Source: Maea johnstoni (lineage: Eukaryota; Annelida; Polychaeta; Spionida; Magelonidae). Taken from it: DNA of 64,000 nucleotides. Position numbers and translations under genes: made by a program. Shown in pieces: positions 45,106 through 60,594 of this stretch. The notes under the pieces were generated by a model. The model was not told the origin of the DNA, did no database searches, and saw only the letters and a list, made by a program, of their open reading frames with translations. Each line of letters begins with the position of its first letter. The stretch's first letter is position 1. The DNA lies in the NCBI GenBank assembly GCA_963942565.1, contig OZ012689.1, positions 20,045,156 to 20,109,155 of the forward strand, given 5' to 3'.

Positions 45106-45617
45106 CTCCCGCTAAATGATCGATATTCCTGCCTGTAGCAGTCTCATTTATTAAGTTAAGTTTAAAGCATGCAGTATAGCCTGCCTGCAGGTTATACTTA
45201 TTTAATGCTTAGAAGGCGCTAACCATAAGTAGACAATCCTACTTAGAGGCCTGCTTACTTGTTGCTGGAGAGCAACTGGAATGGCGCTTCTGTATGGTAA
45301 GGGTATGGCAATATGCAAACAAGATAGGAGCTAGAGGCAAAACTAGATTCAAAGTTATTTGATTATATGAGATTTCTTGACAATTCTTCAAAGAAGAAAA
45401 TGATGTTAATATACAGGGGACTCTGGGACAGTCAAATAAAATTATATAAACCAATGCTTAGTCATGGAAAGGAACCTTAAACACATCAATATCATTTCAA
45501 ATGATACTAAAGACCATATTTCATGCATTGTATGCTGGTTTATTGGTACTTATTTCAGTTGATTTATGGTATAAAATTCACAAGGATAATAAACTCTGAA
45601 TAAAACATAATACTTAC

Positions 45618-45923
45618 AATTTACATTCACTGTGGCACTGGTCTTCTTCAGCTCTACAGGTGTGCCTGTAGTATTAACAGCTATGCAGTTCACAGTAGAT
45701 CCGTCATCTGATTTATTGAATATTTTCTTCCATGTGCTGGTGACTTTCCATGTTCCATCTGGATAAGCTTTAGTGGTATAAGACCCCTCCTCCAGTGTGC
45801 TCTCAGTGGATGTACTCCACATAAGTCTGGGTAATGGTTTAACACCATCCACTGTACATGTCAATGTAGCTTCTTCATTTGCTGTCACTGTTGGGAATTG
45901 TATAACTGGATCTGATTTGAACT
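45618..45923 (-). CDS. Ig receptor Ig2 exon
   Basis: A 306-nt exon, phase 1-1, with acceptor TTGTTTATTTACAG and donor GTAAGT. Domain: EEATLTCTVDGVKPLPRLMW (strand B Cys, strand C Trp) and SDDGSTVNCIAVNTTGTPVE, where the usual Y-x-C is V-N-C. It resembles the CD80-like C2-set domain seen second in nectin, nephrin and Kirrel proteins. Potential N-glycosylation at NKS and NTT. Joined to Ig1 as QVY-E-FKSDPVIQF. Confidence 0.94.
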
Positions 45924-45999
45924 CTGTAAATAAACAATTAACAAAAGAAAAGATCTAAGAAAGCATTAATTACACACACATATACATATGTACACACAC

Positions 46000-46011
<12 letters not shown>

Positions 46012-46047
<36 letters not shown>
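46012..46047. repeat. (TA)n tract flanking palindrome array 1
   Basis: Pure TA ending in GTCGTGTACC. Mirrors the TA tract at 47878. Confidence 0.95.
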
Positions 46048-46050
<3 letters not shown>

Positions 46051-46315
46051 GTGTACCAGAAGTCGATCCGTACCAATCGACGATTGGTACAGCAATGCTG
46101 TACCAGAAGTCGATCGACTTCTGGTACAGCTATTACGTGTACCAGAAGTCGATCGACTTCTGGTACAGCTATTACCTGTACCAAAAGTCGATCGACTTCT
46201 GGTACAGCTATTACCTGTACCAGAAGTCGATCGACTTTTGGTACAGGTAATAGCTGTACCAGAAGTCGATCGACTTCTGGTACAGCATAGCTGTACCAAT
46301 CGTCGATTGGGACAA
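46048..46315. repeat. Palindrome array 1
   Basis: Five full units of GTACCAGAAGTCGATC overlapping its own reverse complement (28-bp perfect or near-perfect palindromes), spaced by AGCTATTAC(C/G)T to give a 39-bp period. Shorter GTACCAATCG...CGATTGGTAC palindromes sit at both ends. A decayed outlier lies at about 46335-46375. Confidence 0.95.
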
Positions 46316-46575
46316 CCATTCATTTATGAGGGTCATGTTCCAAAACTCGATCTGTACCAAGAGTCGATTGTGAAAGTGGCAGTCAATTCAGTGGACTATA
46401 TTGAACATGGATGTTTCACAAACTGATTTTTAAAGTCAACATATTTTTTAACATTGTTCGATTTTTGTCTAATGTAATTTAATTCAACAAATTTGCCTAT
46501 CTAAGGCCACCAATTCACCTTTTTTACTCAAATTCATTTTCTATTTCTATTTCTTTTTTCTATTTATTGGGTGAG

Positions 46576-46985
<410 letters not shown>

Positions 46986-47606
46986 GGTGAGGGGGGGGAA
47001 GTTTTATAGACTTTTTTGTAATAAACATAAGTTCAATATTCTTTTTCAAGTTATAACATTCTATATCTTTGATTAATGAAAAAATGAAAGTGGTGAGATA
47101 GCTAACTTATCCCTTATGAAATAATGATGACCATTTTCCTGTGCTAATGATCTGAGTATTTCAGGTGTTTAACTTTACATTTTTGTTTAAAAGCTTTAAG
47201 GCAATATGTCCAATAGCCTAGTAGGTTAACTCTTTGATTTTGATTTAATTGCATTTATTGATAGTTGAATGAATATGTTTTTAATTTAAACCTCTAGAAT
47301 GCGTTACTTTATTTACTTATCATCCCATGATTATCTGCACAATGTTCATCTTAGTGCAATACACTGAATATATTTTTAGAAATTGGTGAAAATGTGTAGT
47401 TGAAGAGAGGTATTATGACTTAAAATAGTTTGCTTCTATAATTAAAACAGCCCCATCCCTATCTAAGTTTTGAATATATGGAAGTCAATACAGTTATACA
47501 CTCAAAATAAGTCTGAATATATTAATTTTGATAAAATTAAAGTCAAAGTTATATTAAAAAACAATGGACTTATTATCAATACCCAGGATTCATATCTGAA
47601 AATAAG
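46986..47606. other. Intron, no gene seen
   Basis: AT-rich spacer between the hAT-like element and palindrome array 2. Confidence 0.5.
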
Positions 47607-47874
47607 CCTGTACCAATCGTCGATTGGTACAGGCTTAAAGGCTGTCCCAAAAGTCGATCGACTTTTGGTACAGTTAATGCTGTCCCAAAAGTCGATCGAC
47701 TTCTGGTACAGCTAAATGCTGTCCCAAAAGTCGATCGACTTCTGGTACAGCATTATCTGTACCAGAAGTCGATCGACTTTTGGTACAGGTAATAGCTGTA
47801 CCAGAAGTCGATCGACTTCTGGTACAGCATAGCTGTACCAATCGTCGATTGGTACGGATCGACTTTTGGTACAC

Positions 47875-47877
<3 letters not shown>
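47607..47877. repeat. Palindrome array 2, inverted relative to array 1
   Basis: Five 28-bp palindromes of the same GTAC...GTAC type, with short GTACCAATCGTCGATTGGTAC palindromes at its ends. The end GGATCGACTTTTGGTACACG then AC(AT)n is the reverse complement of the start of array 1. Confidence 0.95.
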
Positions 47878-47930
<53 letters not shown>

Positions 47931-47946
47931 AATATCTACCTATCTT

Positions 47947-47995
<49 letters not shown>

Positions 47996-48025
47996 ATCTA
48001 TATCTTTATCTATATATATATATCA
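47878..48025. repeat. (TA)n and (CTAT)n tracts
   Basis: TA to 47927, then CTAT repeats from about 47945 to 48000. Confidence 0.95.
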
Positions 48026-48806
<781 letters not shown>

Positions 48807-48925
48807 GATGGAAAAGATAATTATCTCTCATGGGTTGACAGGGGGGAGTATGTATTTAATTCAATCAGCAAAAAAAGAAATCAAACTTTTATAGGTGAAA
48901 AAAGGAAAATTGAAATTCAACTCAC

Positions 48926-49306
48926 CGTAGACCTGTAAATAAACTTCATCTGATGAATGCCGTAATCCACCGGCATCTTCAGTAGCGGTTACTTCACATA
49001 TGTATTTAGCGGCATCTTCTGAACTATTAGCATTCCTTACAATCAAGGTTTTGTTGTCAGGGTAGAATGTGGCTCTGTCCCTTAGGGTCCTGTGGACTGC
49101 TGTCTGGCCTGTGTTCATCAAATACTCAGCAGCTTTAATACCATCACCTATTTTATCACTTATTCCAGCCCTTTTGATGATGAGATAAAACAGAGGCACA
49201 TCATATGTACACTGTATGGAGAACTGTCCACCTTCCACCACTGCTCCTGGTGAGATAGTTATATTCACTACACCGTACACTGCACTGATGATGTGGAGCA
49301 CCAAAA
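48926..49306 (-). CDS. Ig receptor exon: signal peptide end plus Ig1
   Basis: A 381-nt exon, phase 1-1, with acceptor TTTTATTTTTCAG and donor GTGAGT. It begins [11 protein letters not shown], the hydrophobic core and small-residue end of a signal peptide, so the mature protein likely starts near VVNITISPG. It then has a V-type Ig domain: [20 protein letters not shown] (strand B Cys) and [15 protein letters not shown] (D-x-A-x-Y-x-C). The start ATG must lie on an upstream exon ending in phase 1. Confidence 0.93.
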
Positions 49307-49450
49307 CTGAAAAATAAAACAGAAAATAAACTTAAGTATCACATGCATTTTTTCAAGATGATGGAGATACCTGATACAGGCCCACCTTCCCAACAAATTG
49401 AGAGAGACCACTGATAGACAGAGCAGGTGAGGACAAAACAATTTAGCACT

Positions 49451-49672
49451 TTAACCCTTCAAACGCTAAGGCTACATTTGTCCAAATTACAAGAATACTA
49501 AGTTTTCTGAAAATCTTTTAAACCTTGTCATGTTGGTATTCATTAGAAAGTTCTTGCTGAGTACTCTCAGATAAATACCCATATGGCATTATGCCATGGT
49601 TTCAGTGAGTTTTCAGCTTTGTTTGCTTTATTTTGTATTGGCAAATTTGGACACCAGCATCATAAGGGTTAA
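49451..49672. mobile_element. MITE family A copy
   Basis: TTAACCCTTCAAACGCTAAG to CAGCATCATAAGGGTTAA. Confidence 0.85.
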
Positions 49673-50049
49673 CCTGATCAAGGGTTGTGATCTCAACTGC
49701 TAGACCATCTGTTAAGAGAGACCAGTCCTGTCTTTAAGACCTGTTACATAATTACCCTTTGAAATGCATGTTGCATTGCACCTTTAGAAAAGGCCATACC
49801 TTTTAACTAATTCCATCAGAGGTCCTTTAGCAGATTTTGAGTTGTGAAATGTACAAAAGTTTTTTTAAGTTGTCAGTTTCGGTCCCATGTCTGATGAGAT
49901 ACTGATCTAAATGATGGCAAATATCATTCAGATATGGATGTCTTATAGTATTTATTTCAAGCAAGAATCATGATCCTTTAGTCTTTACTATCATTACTAC
50001 CATTACCCAGAGAAGAAATCAACATATATGTGACATGATACAAATGTAG

Positions 50050-50055
50050 GTGATA

Positions 50056-50092
<37 letters not shown>
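50050..50092. repeat. (GAT)n microsatellite
   Basis: Fourteen or so GAT units. Confidence 0.9.
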
Positions 50093-50104
50093 CATGGAAT
50101 GTGA

Positions 50105-50283
50105 TACAGGTGAACTTGGATATGACGGACCACTGTACGACGGATTTTTGCATATGACGGACGATATGCTTGGTCCCAGTCCGATGCATATCAAGTATTC
50201 GTCATATGTATACAACGGATTTTGCATATGACGGACCAATTTTCCTGGTCCCATTGAGTCTGTCATATCCAAGTTCACATGTA
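50105..50283. mobile_element. pogo/mariner-like MITE
   Basis: TACAGGTGAACTTGGATATG at the left and CATATCCAAGTTCACATGTA at the right, TA at both ends. Inner GCATATGACGGAC repeats in both orientations. 179 bp. Confidence 0.85.
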
Positions 50284-50359
50284 TTATTATGATATCCTAA
50301 GTTTCGAAATATGATCAAGTAATATATATGGTTGATCTTACTGTCAGGCATGTCTTAGA

Positions 50360-52494
<2,135 letters not shown>

Positions 52495-52640
52495 TGTGAC
52501 TAGCTAGTCATAAGTGGTGGAGATAACCAGAGTAGCCAACAAAAAACGCACAATTACCAAAAGTCACTGGCAACTTTTTTCACATGCCCAGTGGATTCTG
52601 ATGCTCGTTAAAAATCTATTTACCTTTTGGACCAGTAGAT
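52495..52640 (-). mobile_element. tRNA-derived SINE, reverse
   Basis: GTGACTAGCTAGTCATAAGT then GGTGGAGATAACCAGAGTA, the complement of the family body seen at 14425. Confidence 0.6.
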
Positions 52641-52727
52641 ACTTAGGTTCCCATGCCTAGATGTGGTCAGATGTGGTTAGGTACTGGCACACGCCTTGAT
52701 GTCAAGCCTCAGAATCAATATTGATTA

Positions 52728-53177
52728 TTAAACCCATTAAATCTCACTTCAGCCTGACAGTTTTGATTAAATCTTTCAAGCGAAAGCATTGTTGGGAAAA
52801 AATTTTAATTGGAAAATGCTAATTGGAATGCTACCACCAACTCCTCTTTAAGTATTTTATAAGATTATTGATTTCCAGTTAATGTCAAAAGTATTATAGA
52901 TCCAGATGACAATTCTATATATCCAGGCAATTTCTAGAGGAACTCTAAATTATTATGATGCTGGTGGCTAATTTGGTCAATACAAACTGATGCAAAAAAC
53001 CTGGAAAATGATTGAAACCCTGGCATATGGGTACTCATCTCAGAGCACTAGCTCAGTTAGAGCTATCCAATGAATACCAACATGACAGGACTTAGAGTGT
53101 TTTCAAAAATCTCTGCGTCCTTGTGCTTCAGATGAAAGCAGCCTCAGCATTGGAAGGCTTAACCATGAATGGGTTAA
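52728..53177. mobile_element. MITE family C split by a family A insertion
   Basis: TTAAACCCATTAAATCTCAC to CATGAATGGGTTAA. The middle (52949-53162) is a complete inverted family A element ending CAGCATTGGAAGGCTTAA. Family A therefore moved after family C was in place. Confidence 0.75.
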
Positions 53178-53408
53178 CCTCTAGCTCTTCAAGGACAATT
53201 CTTGAAGGACCTTGTTGTCACAGTGCACAGCACAGCTTTCCAGCTCAAGAATCTGGTGTACTGCAAGTGCAGTAAAATTAGGGTTCAATCCTAACACCAT
53301 GCAGTCACCCAGAATAAAGGTCACCCTTCCTACAGTAAGAAATCAACATGTTCATGGTTGCCTTCGTAAGATTACTCGGGTGATGTTTTCTGTATAAACC
53401 TAAGACAT

Positions 53409-53423
53409 CCCCCCCCCCCCCCC
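53409..53423. repeat. Poly-C tract
   Basis: Fifteen C in a row. Confidence 0.9.
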
Positions 53424-54160
53424 GCTACAAGTTCCAGAACAAAAAGGCCAATTTCATGTTTTGACAGAGCAGAATGTGTAGGGGGAGCGAATAATCAATC
53501 TTAAAAAGAAAATGATTGCACATCTGGAGTATTTTTGTCAGTATTAATGTTAAGCGATAAAATTCAAAAATGACTGATGCTCTAAAGTAAAAAGGTCAAA
53601 TTCAAATTAAAATAAAGAAATAAACCATTTTTTGCTTTCTCTAGAAATATTGCTTTCTCTAAAGATTAAAACCAAGTCTTTCTCACGAGCATCGCAGCAT
53701 TTCATGTGACACTTTACAAGGGAAAATGAAAGCATGAAATGTGTTTTGCTATTGTAGTAAATACAGCTATTCTACATGGGAATTATTATGTATTACTATC
53801 TCAACTTCAGAATCAACCTATTCATGCCTGAAGACGCCCAAACAATGCTATAAGAGGAGGGCAAGGGCCAACCTTGAATGATAAAAGGGTGTCCCATCAA
53901 CCCTGCCTTTAAACTTAGTGATGTGCGGGTCCGGGTTGTTGGTAATGATAGGTTGGGGCCAGAGATATTTATCTTCATAAAGAAACTACATTTTGGTATA
54001 TATTTCGAAGAGAAATGTGAATTATCAAAATCGATCCAACACCCATCACCAAAAATGTTATGAATTCATGTTTGGTTTCACTCCTAAGTAAGCTATTTCG
54101 GATATTATCATAAACCCAGCTGAAACATTTCAAAGGAAACATAACTAAAACAGACTGTGT
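53424..54160. other. Non-coding, nothing recognised
   Basis: No gene or repeat family recognised. Confidence 0.45.
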
Positions 54161-54430
54161 TGTCCAACAGGGTGCAAGTTGACATAGGCTCCAAAACATT
54201 ACTTGCCGAGCGGGGTTATTAAAGCTGCCCCTAGAGTATACTTGCCCTGCCGACACTAATCCATTTGCCCTGCTACTCCGTTAAACAAAGGTGAGTTACA
54301 TTGCAAGTACTCGGCCCAAAACATTACAAGTTTACCAAGCAGGGCAAGTTAGGGTCTTGTTCTGCTTGCCCCATTGCTGTTTTTTGCCAAATTCACTTGC
54401 AACAGGGCAAGTGGTTATGTTGGACGCTGT
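54161..54430. mobile_element. MITE with CAGGGCAAGT-type repeats
   Basis: TGTCCAACAGGGTGCAAGTT at the left, GGGCAAGTGGTTATGTTGGA at the right, forming inverted ends. Internal ACTTGCC/GGGCAAG words. 270 bp, hAT-like style. Confidence 0.6.
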
Positions 54431-54657
54431 CCATATACTTCAATAACTTCATACATATTTCATGTGGTTTGTACAAAGGGAAAGTGGTAGGAGGGTGTTC
54501 ATTGTTTGATTATCACCCCTTCCACCCCAGCAAATTTAAAATAGAGCATCCCTAATGGCTAGCAGGATGATTGCCCAATCAGGCGATAATGATAATGTGC
54601 TATATGTAATCTACATGTCCTGGGAGCCGACGAGTGAACATATACCCATATATTAGC

Positions 54658-54860
54658 TTAACCCTTCTGCTGCTGAGGTCACTTTTGTCCAATGCACAAA
54701 AAATCATGAAAATCATCTTGACCCTGTCATGATGGTATTCATTGGAAAGCTCTTGCTAAGCACTATCAGATGAGTACCCATTTGCCATGGTTTCAGTCAT
54801 TTCCCAGCTTTGTCATCATTTCATGTTGACCAAATTAGCAACCAGCAGCGAAAGGGTTGA
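54658..54860. mobile_element. MITE family A copy
   Basis: TTAACCCTTCTGCTGCTGAG to CAGCAGCGAAAGGGTTGA. Confidence 0.8.
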
Positions 54861-55017
54861 TGGTATGTATACCGGGGACTGTGTGGCAACTAGCACCATT
54901 ATTGGCCTGTAATGAGGTCCTTGGCATATATATCAATGTACGGTAGCATTGATAGGCATCTATCGGCTAACTTGTGCATGGGATATGAATATGGACAATG
55001 AACTTTTCCTGTCCATT

Positions 55018-55301
55018 TTAACCCATTGAAGCCACACTAATAATTAGCCAAAAACCTTCTCTCAAAAGTAACTACTGAGAATATTTGAAAGAGGAATGTA
55101 AATCAGATGCTAATTTTCCAATCTTCCTCAAATAATTAGTAAGTTGTAATGCTCTATTTCAAGCTATTCTCGAAAGTCTAATTTTCCAATCTTCCTCAAA
55201 TAATTAGTAAGTTTTAATGCTTTATTCCAAGCTATTCTTTAAAGTCTAATAGAAAAACTAACACTTTTCGCATGAGGGAACCTTGAGTATGCATGGGTTA
55301 A
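55018..55301. mobile_element. MITE family C copy
   Basis: TTAACCCATTGAAGCC to GTATGCATGGGTTAA. It has an internal ~65-bp duplication (CTAATTTTCCAATCTTCCTC at about 55110 and 55178). Confidence 0.75.
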
Positions 55302-55604
55302 TGTGACACTGGTTGTGACACATTGACATAAATATATCGCGTCACAAGTCTGTCTATTTCTACTGACATCAATGGTCTGTCAGGCCTTGCACATTGAATG
55401 GGGACAGAGCTGTGATTTGATCAGCACACTGAATGGCAACCTGAAAGATATGCCAGTGGCATAAAATACATTCTGCAATCTGCATAGATAAAGGATTTTA
55501 GAATATCAGCACTGTGAAAACTATATGGTAGCCCACAGACCCCAGGCGACTTTAACTTATCTTTTTATTTAAAAAAAGTTTTTTTTATTCATTTTCTAAC
55601 ATGT

Positions 55605-55610
<6 letters not shown>
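55302..55610. other. Non-coding, nothing recognised
   Basis: No feature seen. Confidence 0.45.

Positions 55611-55680
<70 letters not shown>
55611..55680. repeat. (TA)n tract
   Basis: Pure TA. Confidence 0.95.
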
Positions 55681-55687
<7 letters not shown>

Positions 55688-56080
55688 CTTGGAAGTTTCA
55701 AACAACTACACCCAAATATTATGGTCAAAAATTTCTAAAAATGTCAATTGTTTCACACTGCAAAGCCTAGCTATTAATAGAGCCAGGACGGCAGTTCTAC
55801 CTAAAATTCTTCCTTTCAAACTGATTAACAGGTAATCACAAGTGTGACACGTTGATTGGTTTGGAAAAATTAACCAACTCCCATAACGAAATTCAAGGTA
55901 AATCAGTTATATAGGTGACATGTCTGTGATCCATGACTGCCCTGCAGTGCAAGTTTAAGGTTGTTTTTCATTTGCCTTGCACCTAAAATTGTGACCTGGG
56001 GCAAGTCAACAGTGGGTTATGTCTGTGCCTGGTAATATGGCAACAGTGTGTGTGTATTAACCCATTCATGCCTGGAAACA

Positions 56081-56376
56081 TGGTCTTAGCCAGCAGGGTG
56101 TCTGGGTGTCTTTTTGGTCACCCAAACCCTTAAAAAGCACCCCTCAGGACACCCAAATTTTTTTGTGAGGAATTTCTTAAAATGTCCATCTCAAGCATAT
56201 GATTTGACTTTTTTCATCTCCAGGTAATCCCTATGACATTCTATAAGGATATCATGCCTTATTTTGATAAGTGGTTGAAATCTGAGAATATTGTGGTACC
56301 CCCTAAAAATTTGGATGCCCAAAAATTTAACAATGGCCAATTTTAGGCACCCAGTTTCTAAATCCTGGCTAAGCCC
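56081..56376. mobile_element. MITE family B copy
   Basis: TGGTCTTAGCCAGCAGGGTG to TAAATCCTGGCTAAG. Preceded by a family C end (TTAACCCATTCATGCCTGGA). Confidence 0.85.
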
Positions 56377-56414
56377 TTGCCTGGAGACCTTTGTGACAAG
56401 TGTCATCTGGACCA

Positions 56415-56723
56415 GGGTCTTAGCCAGCATTTAGAGACTGGGTGGCCAAAATTGACAATTGTAAGATTTTGGGGGGTCCAATTTTTTAGGGGGATCACAA
56501 CATACTCAGATTTCAACCAGAAACATGTATAAATTTATCAAAATAAGTCATGATATCCTTATATAATGGTCATTGGAAATATATGGAGATGAAAACAAAT
56601 CAATTATATGCTTTTGATTGACATTTTAAGAAGTTGCTCTCAAAATATTTTGGGTGTCCTGGTGGGTGCAATTGAGGGTTTGGGTGTCCAAAAAGACACC
56701 CAGGTGCCCTGCTGGCTAAGACC
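56415..56723. mobile_element. MITE family B copy, opposite orientation
   Basis: GGTCTTAGCCAGCATTTAGA to GTGCCCTGCTGGCTAAGACC. With the copy at 56081 it makes an inverted pair separated by about 40 bp. Confidence 0.85.
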
Positions 56724-57862
56724 ATGATCTGGACCTATTTTTATTTTTAATCTTAATAATTTTGTTGAAGTTCACAAGAAGGGGAGTTGTGGGTTGGCTT
56801 GCAATAAACACCTCTCCTCCAAAATGGTTCTGGTCCAAAAAATACCACCAAATAAAGATTAAGTGTTTTATGTTCAGCACTACAGCCATTCAAGAAATAT
56901 TGGTCTTGATTGAATTAAGCCTTCACTGAGGCTATTAAAAACACATGGTTCACCTAAAATGATGCCAATTACTTAATTCAGGGATTCTGGATATATTTGA
57001 CAAAATAGTTATCTAATTAATCGAAAACTTTTGATTTCTCTCTATTTCTAATCAAATCTATCATGCCCTCTACAAAACCACCAAGTGTTTTTTGAAATAT
57101 TGAAAATACCTACACCACAAACATTTATAAACAGTTACACACCAAGTAAAATATGCTGGATCTCTTAAGAAATTATGTTCATGAAGGTCGGCTTCAGCTA
57201 AGACTTAAAACCTAGACCCCAAAGATTATCTGATACTAAAGATAGCAACCCATTATGTACAACAGATACAATGCAGTTATGGGGGGTGGGTGGTTCTTTG
57301 TATAGGATCATAATGGTTAACAACCACAGACATAACTCTCTGTGACTACATTATGACACAGCTTAAGTACAAGCCCTCTATTTCTTTTCCATTATAGATA
57401 CATGCAGCAATGCATGTGACACCTCAACTTAAGCCAGTGACACTCAACCTATGTAACATCACTGGCAAGTTGTCCACACATGACTGGAAAATGACTGAAA
57501 CCCTGGCATATTGACATTCATCTGATTGTACTCAGCAGGAGCTTTCAATTGAAGCCCATAGAATTCACAAGTGATTTAGAAGAACATGATTCAAATATAA
57601 TGGCTTCATTACAGACTCTTATTTTTACCATTAATATATGATATCTTTAAATTGACTGTCTGCCAACTTAGCACAGAATTCACTGTACATTGTAAAAGTG
57701 CTAGTTCTACCTCAACTGCCACTAGATGCTTTTAACAGTGGCCAACTGAAAGCAACTATAACTACTTATATAGGAGGTATTAGTTGTAATTATCCATTAC
57801 AGAACTGTTGATAGTTATGACATAACCCAGAAAAACCCATTTCCGCTTATGGAATGGACGCA
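56724..57862. other. Non-coding, decayed family A fragment
   Basis: Near 57485-57550, GGAAAATGACTGAAACCCTG and GTACTCAGC match family A without its ends. Nothing else recognised. Confidence 0.5.
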
Positions 57863-58175
57863 TAGTCTTAACCAGTAGGGCATCTGGGTGTCATTTGGAC
57901 ACCCAAACCCCCAAAAATCACCCTTCAGGGTACCGAAAATATTTTGTGAGGAATTTTTCAAAATGTCAATTTCAAGCATTTCATTGTTTTTATTCACCTC
58001 AGTATAACTCCCATGGCGTTGTATATGGACATTATGCTTTATTTCATTGAGTAAGAACATGTTTGTGGTTGTAATCTGAGTATATATATTGTGGTCTCCC
58101 TTGAAAAAAATATCCCCAAAAAATTCCCAATTGCCAATTTTGGACATCCATTTTCTAAATCCAGGCTAAGACCCT
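57863..58175. mobile_element. MITE family B copy
   Basis: AGTCTTAACCAGTAGGGCAT to AAATCCAGGCTAAGACC. Confidence 0.85.
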
Positions 58176-58235
58176 GAATGGAAGGCCATAATAGAGGGTT
58201 CATTTTGCAGTTTTGTTTCATAATACAAGGATTAC

Positions 58236-58254
58236 CTGAAAATATTTCCTGCAT
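58236..58254 (-). CDS. Weak candidate start exon of the Ig receptor
   Basis: On the minus strand ATG CAG GAA ATA TTT TCA G is followed by GTAATC, leaving phase 1. Joined to 48926-49306 it would read [18 protein letters not shown], a passable signal peptide. The Kozak context is poor, the donor average and the intron about 9 kb. A rival, ATG CCT GAC A at 50342-50351 with donor GTAAGA, also leaves phase 1 but gives a very short signal peptide. Either may be wrong. Confidence 0.22.
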
Positions 58255-58737
58255 AGAACTGGGACCACAGTTTAATCCCAGATTATACAGATTATCCCCA
58301 GAGCTGATGTAGGAAGACCAGGATTAAAATGTGTTAATCCAATCCTGCTGGCAAGCGCAAGTGGTTTTCTTGAACAAGGGGTCATGATACGGATAGAGTA
58401 TAACTGTATCTGGCTCATATAGAAAAAGCAGCACAGGCTACGATTCTTTTAATGTTTGACCAAAGAATGTTTCTTCTCAAGAGTGAGCTTATAATATCCT
58501 TTTCCAAAAAGTCAAAGAGATCATCATCATCATCGGTCATTTGTTTTAATTAACACAATTCACCATAATTCATGCCATCCTTTTATACAGAACCAGCTGT
58601 ATTATACAGCCTGTATAGTGAGCCTCCCAGGCCATATTCAGATTGATGTCATATTTTGTGGATAGATGGCATGGCAATTGGTCAAATGGAATTTCAGGGT
58701 TTTTCGTCACTTTTTCTGCCATATTACGGCTAAGTCA

Positions 58738-58830
58738 TGACTAGCAAGTGATAAGGTGTGGAATCCCCCGCAAAATACATTCCTTAAAACCCACTGGCAT
58801 CTTCCCCACATGCCAAGGCCAGGTATATAG
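58738..58830 (-). mobile_element. tRNA-derived SINE, reverse and decayed
   Basis: CATGACTAGCAAGTGATAAG then CTGGCATCTTCCCCACATGC. Confidence 0.5.
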
Positions 58831-59015
58831 ATGGCACTGTGCAAAGTATGCTATCTATAGTGGATATCTGGGCATGTACACCCCCTCTTGTGGCAACTGT
58901 CTGAACTGAAGGACTGTACGCTAACAGTGAACTGCTGCCCAAAGGCAAGTAAAAATTCCTAAAGATGTTCAGGCAGGTGAGAAAGTCCTTAACTGGTCCT
59001 ATGTACAGGGCCAGT

Positions 59016-59764
59016 AAACATTTGGGGGCATTCTTGTTTTTAAAATGTTTTTGAAATAAATGAAGATAAAATGAATACTCGTTGCCAGTGAATTTTATGC
59101 AATATTTTTATTAGTTATGTTCAAGATAAATGTTTAGGACCATGCAGTAACAGCTTTGAGGCCTGAACTGTAGAGCCAACAGTAAGCCATACATGTGTAT
59201 ATATATACACCCACACAATCATACCTGTACTATAGATTTTGTCATGGTGGTTGTTGGGGAGATCGAGAGACTATGGAGAATATAACCTTCGAAGTCTCGG
59301 CTTGAGTGTCGCACTGACTCACCTGAAAACTCACTGCCAGTTGAATGAGCACACCATACAATACCTTTAAACCCGAGTCATCTCGACAGATTTAGAAATT
59401 CTTCCCTCCTCTCATTTGTGAAACTTGAGCTCAGGTGATGTGTGTGTTCTCTACTGGAGTTTTCATGCCCTGATAGGCGTAGCATCCATGGGGAACAACA
59501 AGTGAGGTGTCAGTCTGATGGCCACTGTGGTGCAAGCCACTAAGTTACTATATAACACAGCAGCCTCAACTCAAAACGTTACTGGCCCCATAGGACCAGT
59601 GACTAGAATCTAATCATCCTGCCAAATTTTTACTAATGTTGTATAAAATTAATTGACAACATTTAAGTTCATTTATCTTATCTTCATTCTTTTCAAAAAT
59701 ATTTGGGGACATTCTTGAGGAGAAACTCGTAAACAAGAATGTCCCCAAATGGTTTCTGGCCCTG
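59016..59764. mobile_element. hAT-like element with CAGGGCCAG ends
   Basis: CAGGGCCAGTAAACATTTGG then GGCATTCTTGT at the left, and ACAAGAATGTCCCCAAATGG then CTGGCCCTG at the right, as inverted ends. No transposase frame inside. Overlaps a similar end pair at about 59566-59862 (GTTACTGGCCCC...TTGAGCCCTG), so boundaries are uncertain. Confidence 0.5.
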
Positions 59765-59924
59765 CAGAACCAGTTGAGGTCTTTTTAAACTGGCCCGAAG
59801 CCGTTTTAGGGAATTTTTTTACTAGCCTTGTGAAAGCGATTAACTGTTAACATTGAGCCCTGTAACATTATCATGCTTGTAGCGGCCAAACTGCTCTGCC
59901 TGTTTTGATGATACCTTTTTAACT

Positions 59925-60135
59925 AGAGCCTGTGAGGGTTCGACTTTCCCAGGGGCCCATGCCCCTAGATTTTGCTGTGGGGCCCTTGACTTTTCAGGCT
60001 AGGGCCCAAAATAGTATGTGTGATAACCAGAAAGCCTGTTTTTGACCACTTATTTAAATTATCAAAAGACCTTTTCGGGCCCCTAGCCTGAAAACTAAGT
60101 GTCAGACCCTGAGAGCCCGAAAATGTCCTGACTAT
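59925..60135. repeat. GGGCCC-rich inverted repeat
   Basis: TTGACTTTTCAGGCTAGGGC and GGGCCCCTAGCCTGAAAACT-type arms face each other around 59985-60105. Looks like a small unclassified foldback element. Confidence 0.55.
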
Positions 60136-60594
60136 TTTGATGGGCAGTACTAGTGGGGCACTGTGGTGCATGGTTCACAAGTCACAAGCCCCTTTAAACA
60201 TTCCTTATTAAGTGCCAAAAAACATCTTGACTATTTTGGTGGTATTTCATAACCATCTGGAGTATTTTTAAGAAAATACTTCAATAAGTAATGTTGTTCA
60301 GATACTGATTGACAACACTAATCTTTTGTGAATGAATGATCAATTTCCTAGTCTTTTTATAAATAAGTATCAAAGAACCAGGCTATATACTCTCAACTCA
60401 AGATTCGTATATATAAATGAAAAACAATTTTGATGATGAATAAACTTTATTGTTATGTATATGCAGGACTCTGGACTCACAAAAGGTGAAAACAAATAAA
60501 TCGTTCAAATGGAGAAAAACAGATTGAAGGAAATATGCTTCAATACATGGTTTCTTGGACCAGAAACGAGAGCTTGTAAATTGCAATTATTTTG
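60136..60594. other. Non-coding, nothing recognised
   Basis: No feature seen. Confidence 0.45.

Noticed and set aside
46048-46315. CRISPR-like appearance of regularly spaced repeats
   Set aside because: The spacers are not unique sequence, the repeats are full palindromes, and the context is an animal intron.
50342-50351. ATG-CCT-GAC-A with donor GTAAGA as start exon of the Ig receptor
   Set aside because: Phase fits, but the resulting signal peptide would be unusually short. Kept only as a rival to 58236-58254.
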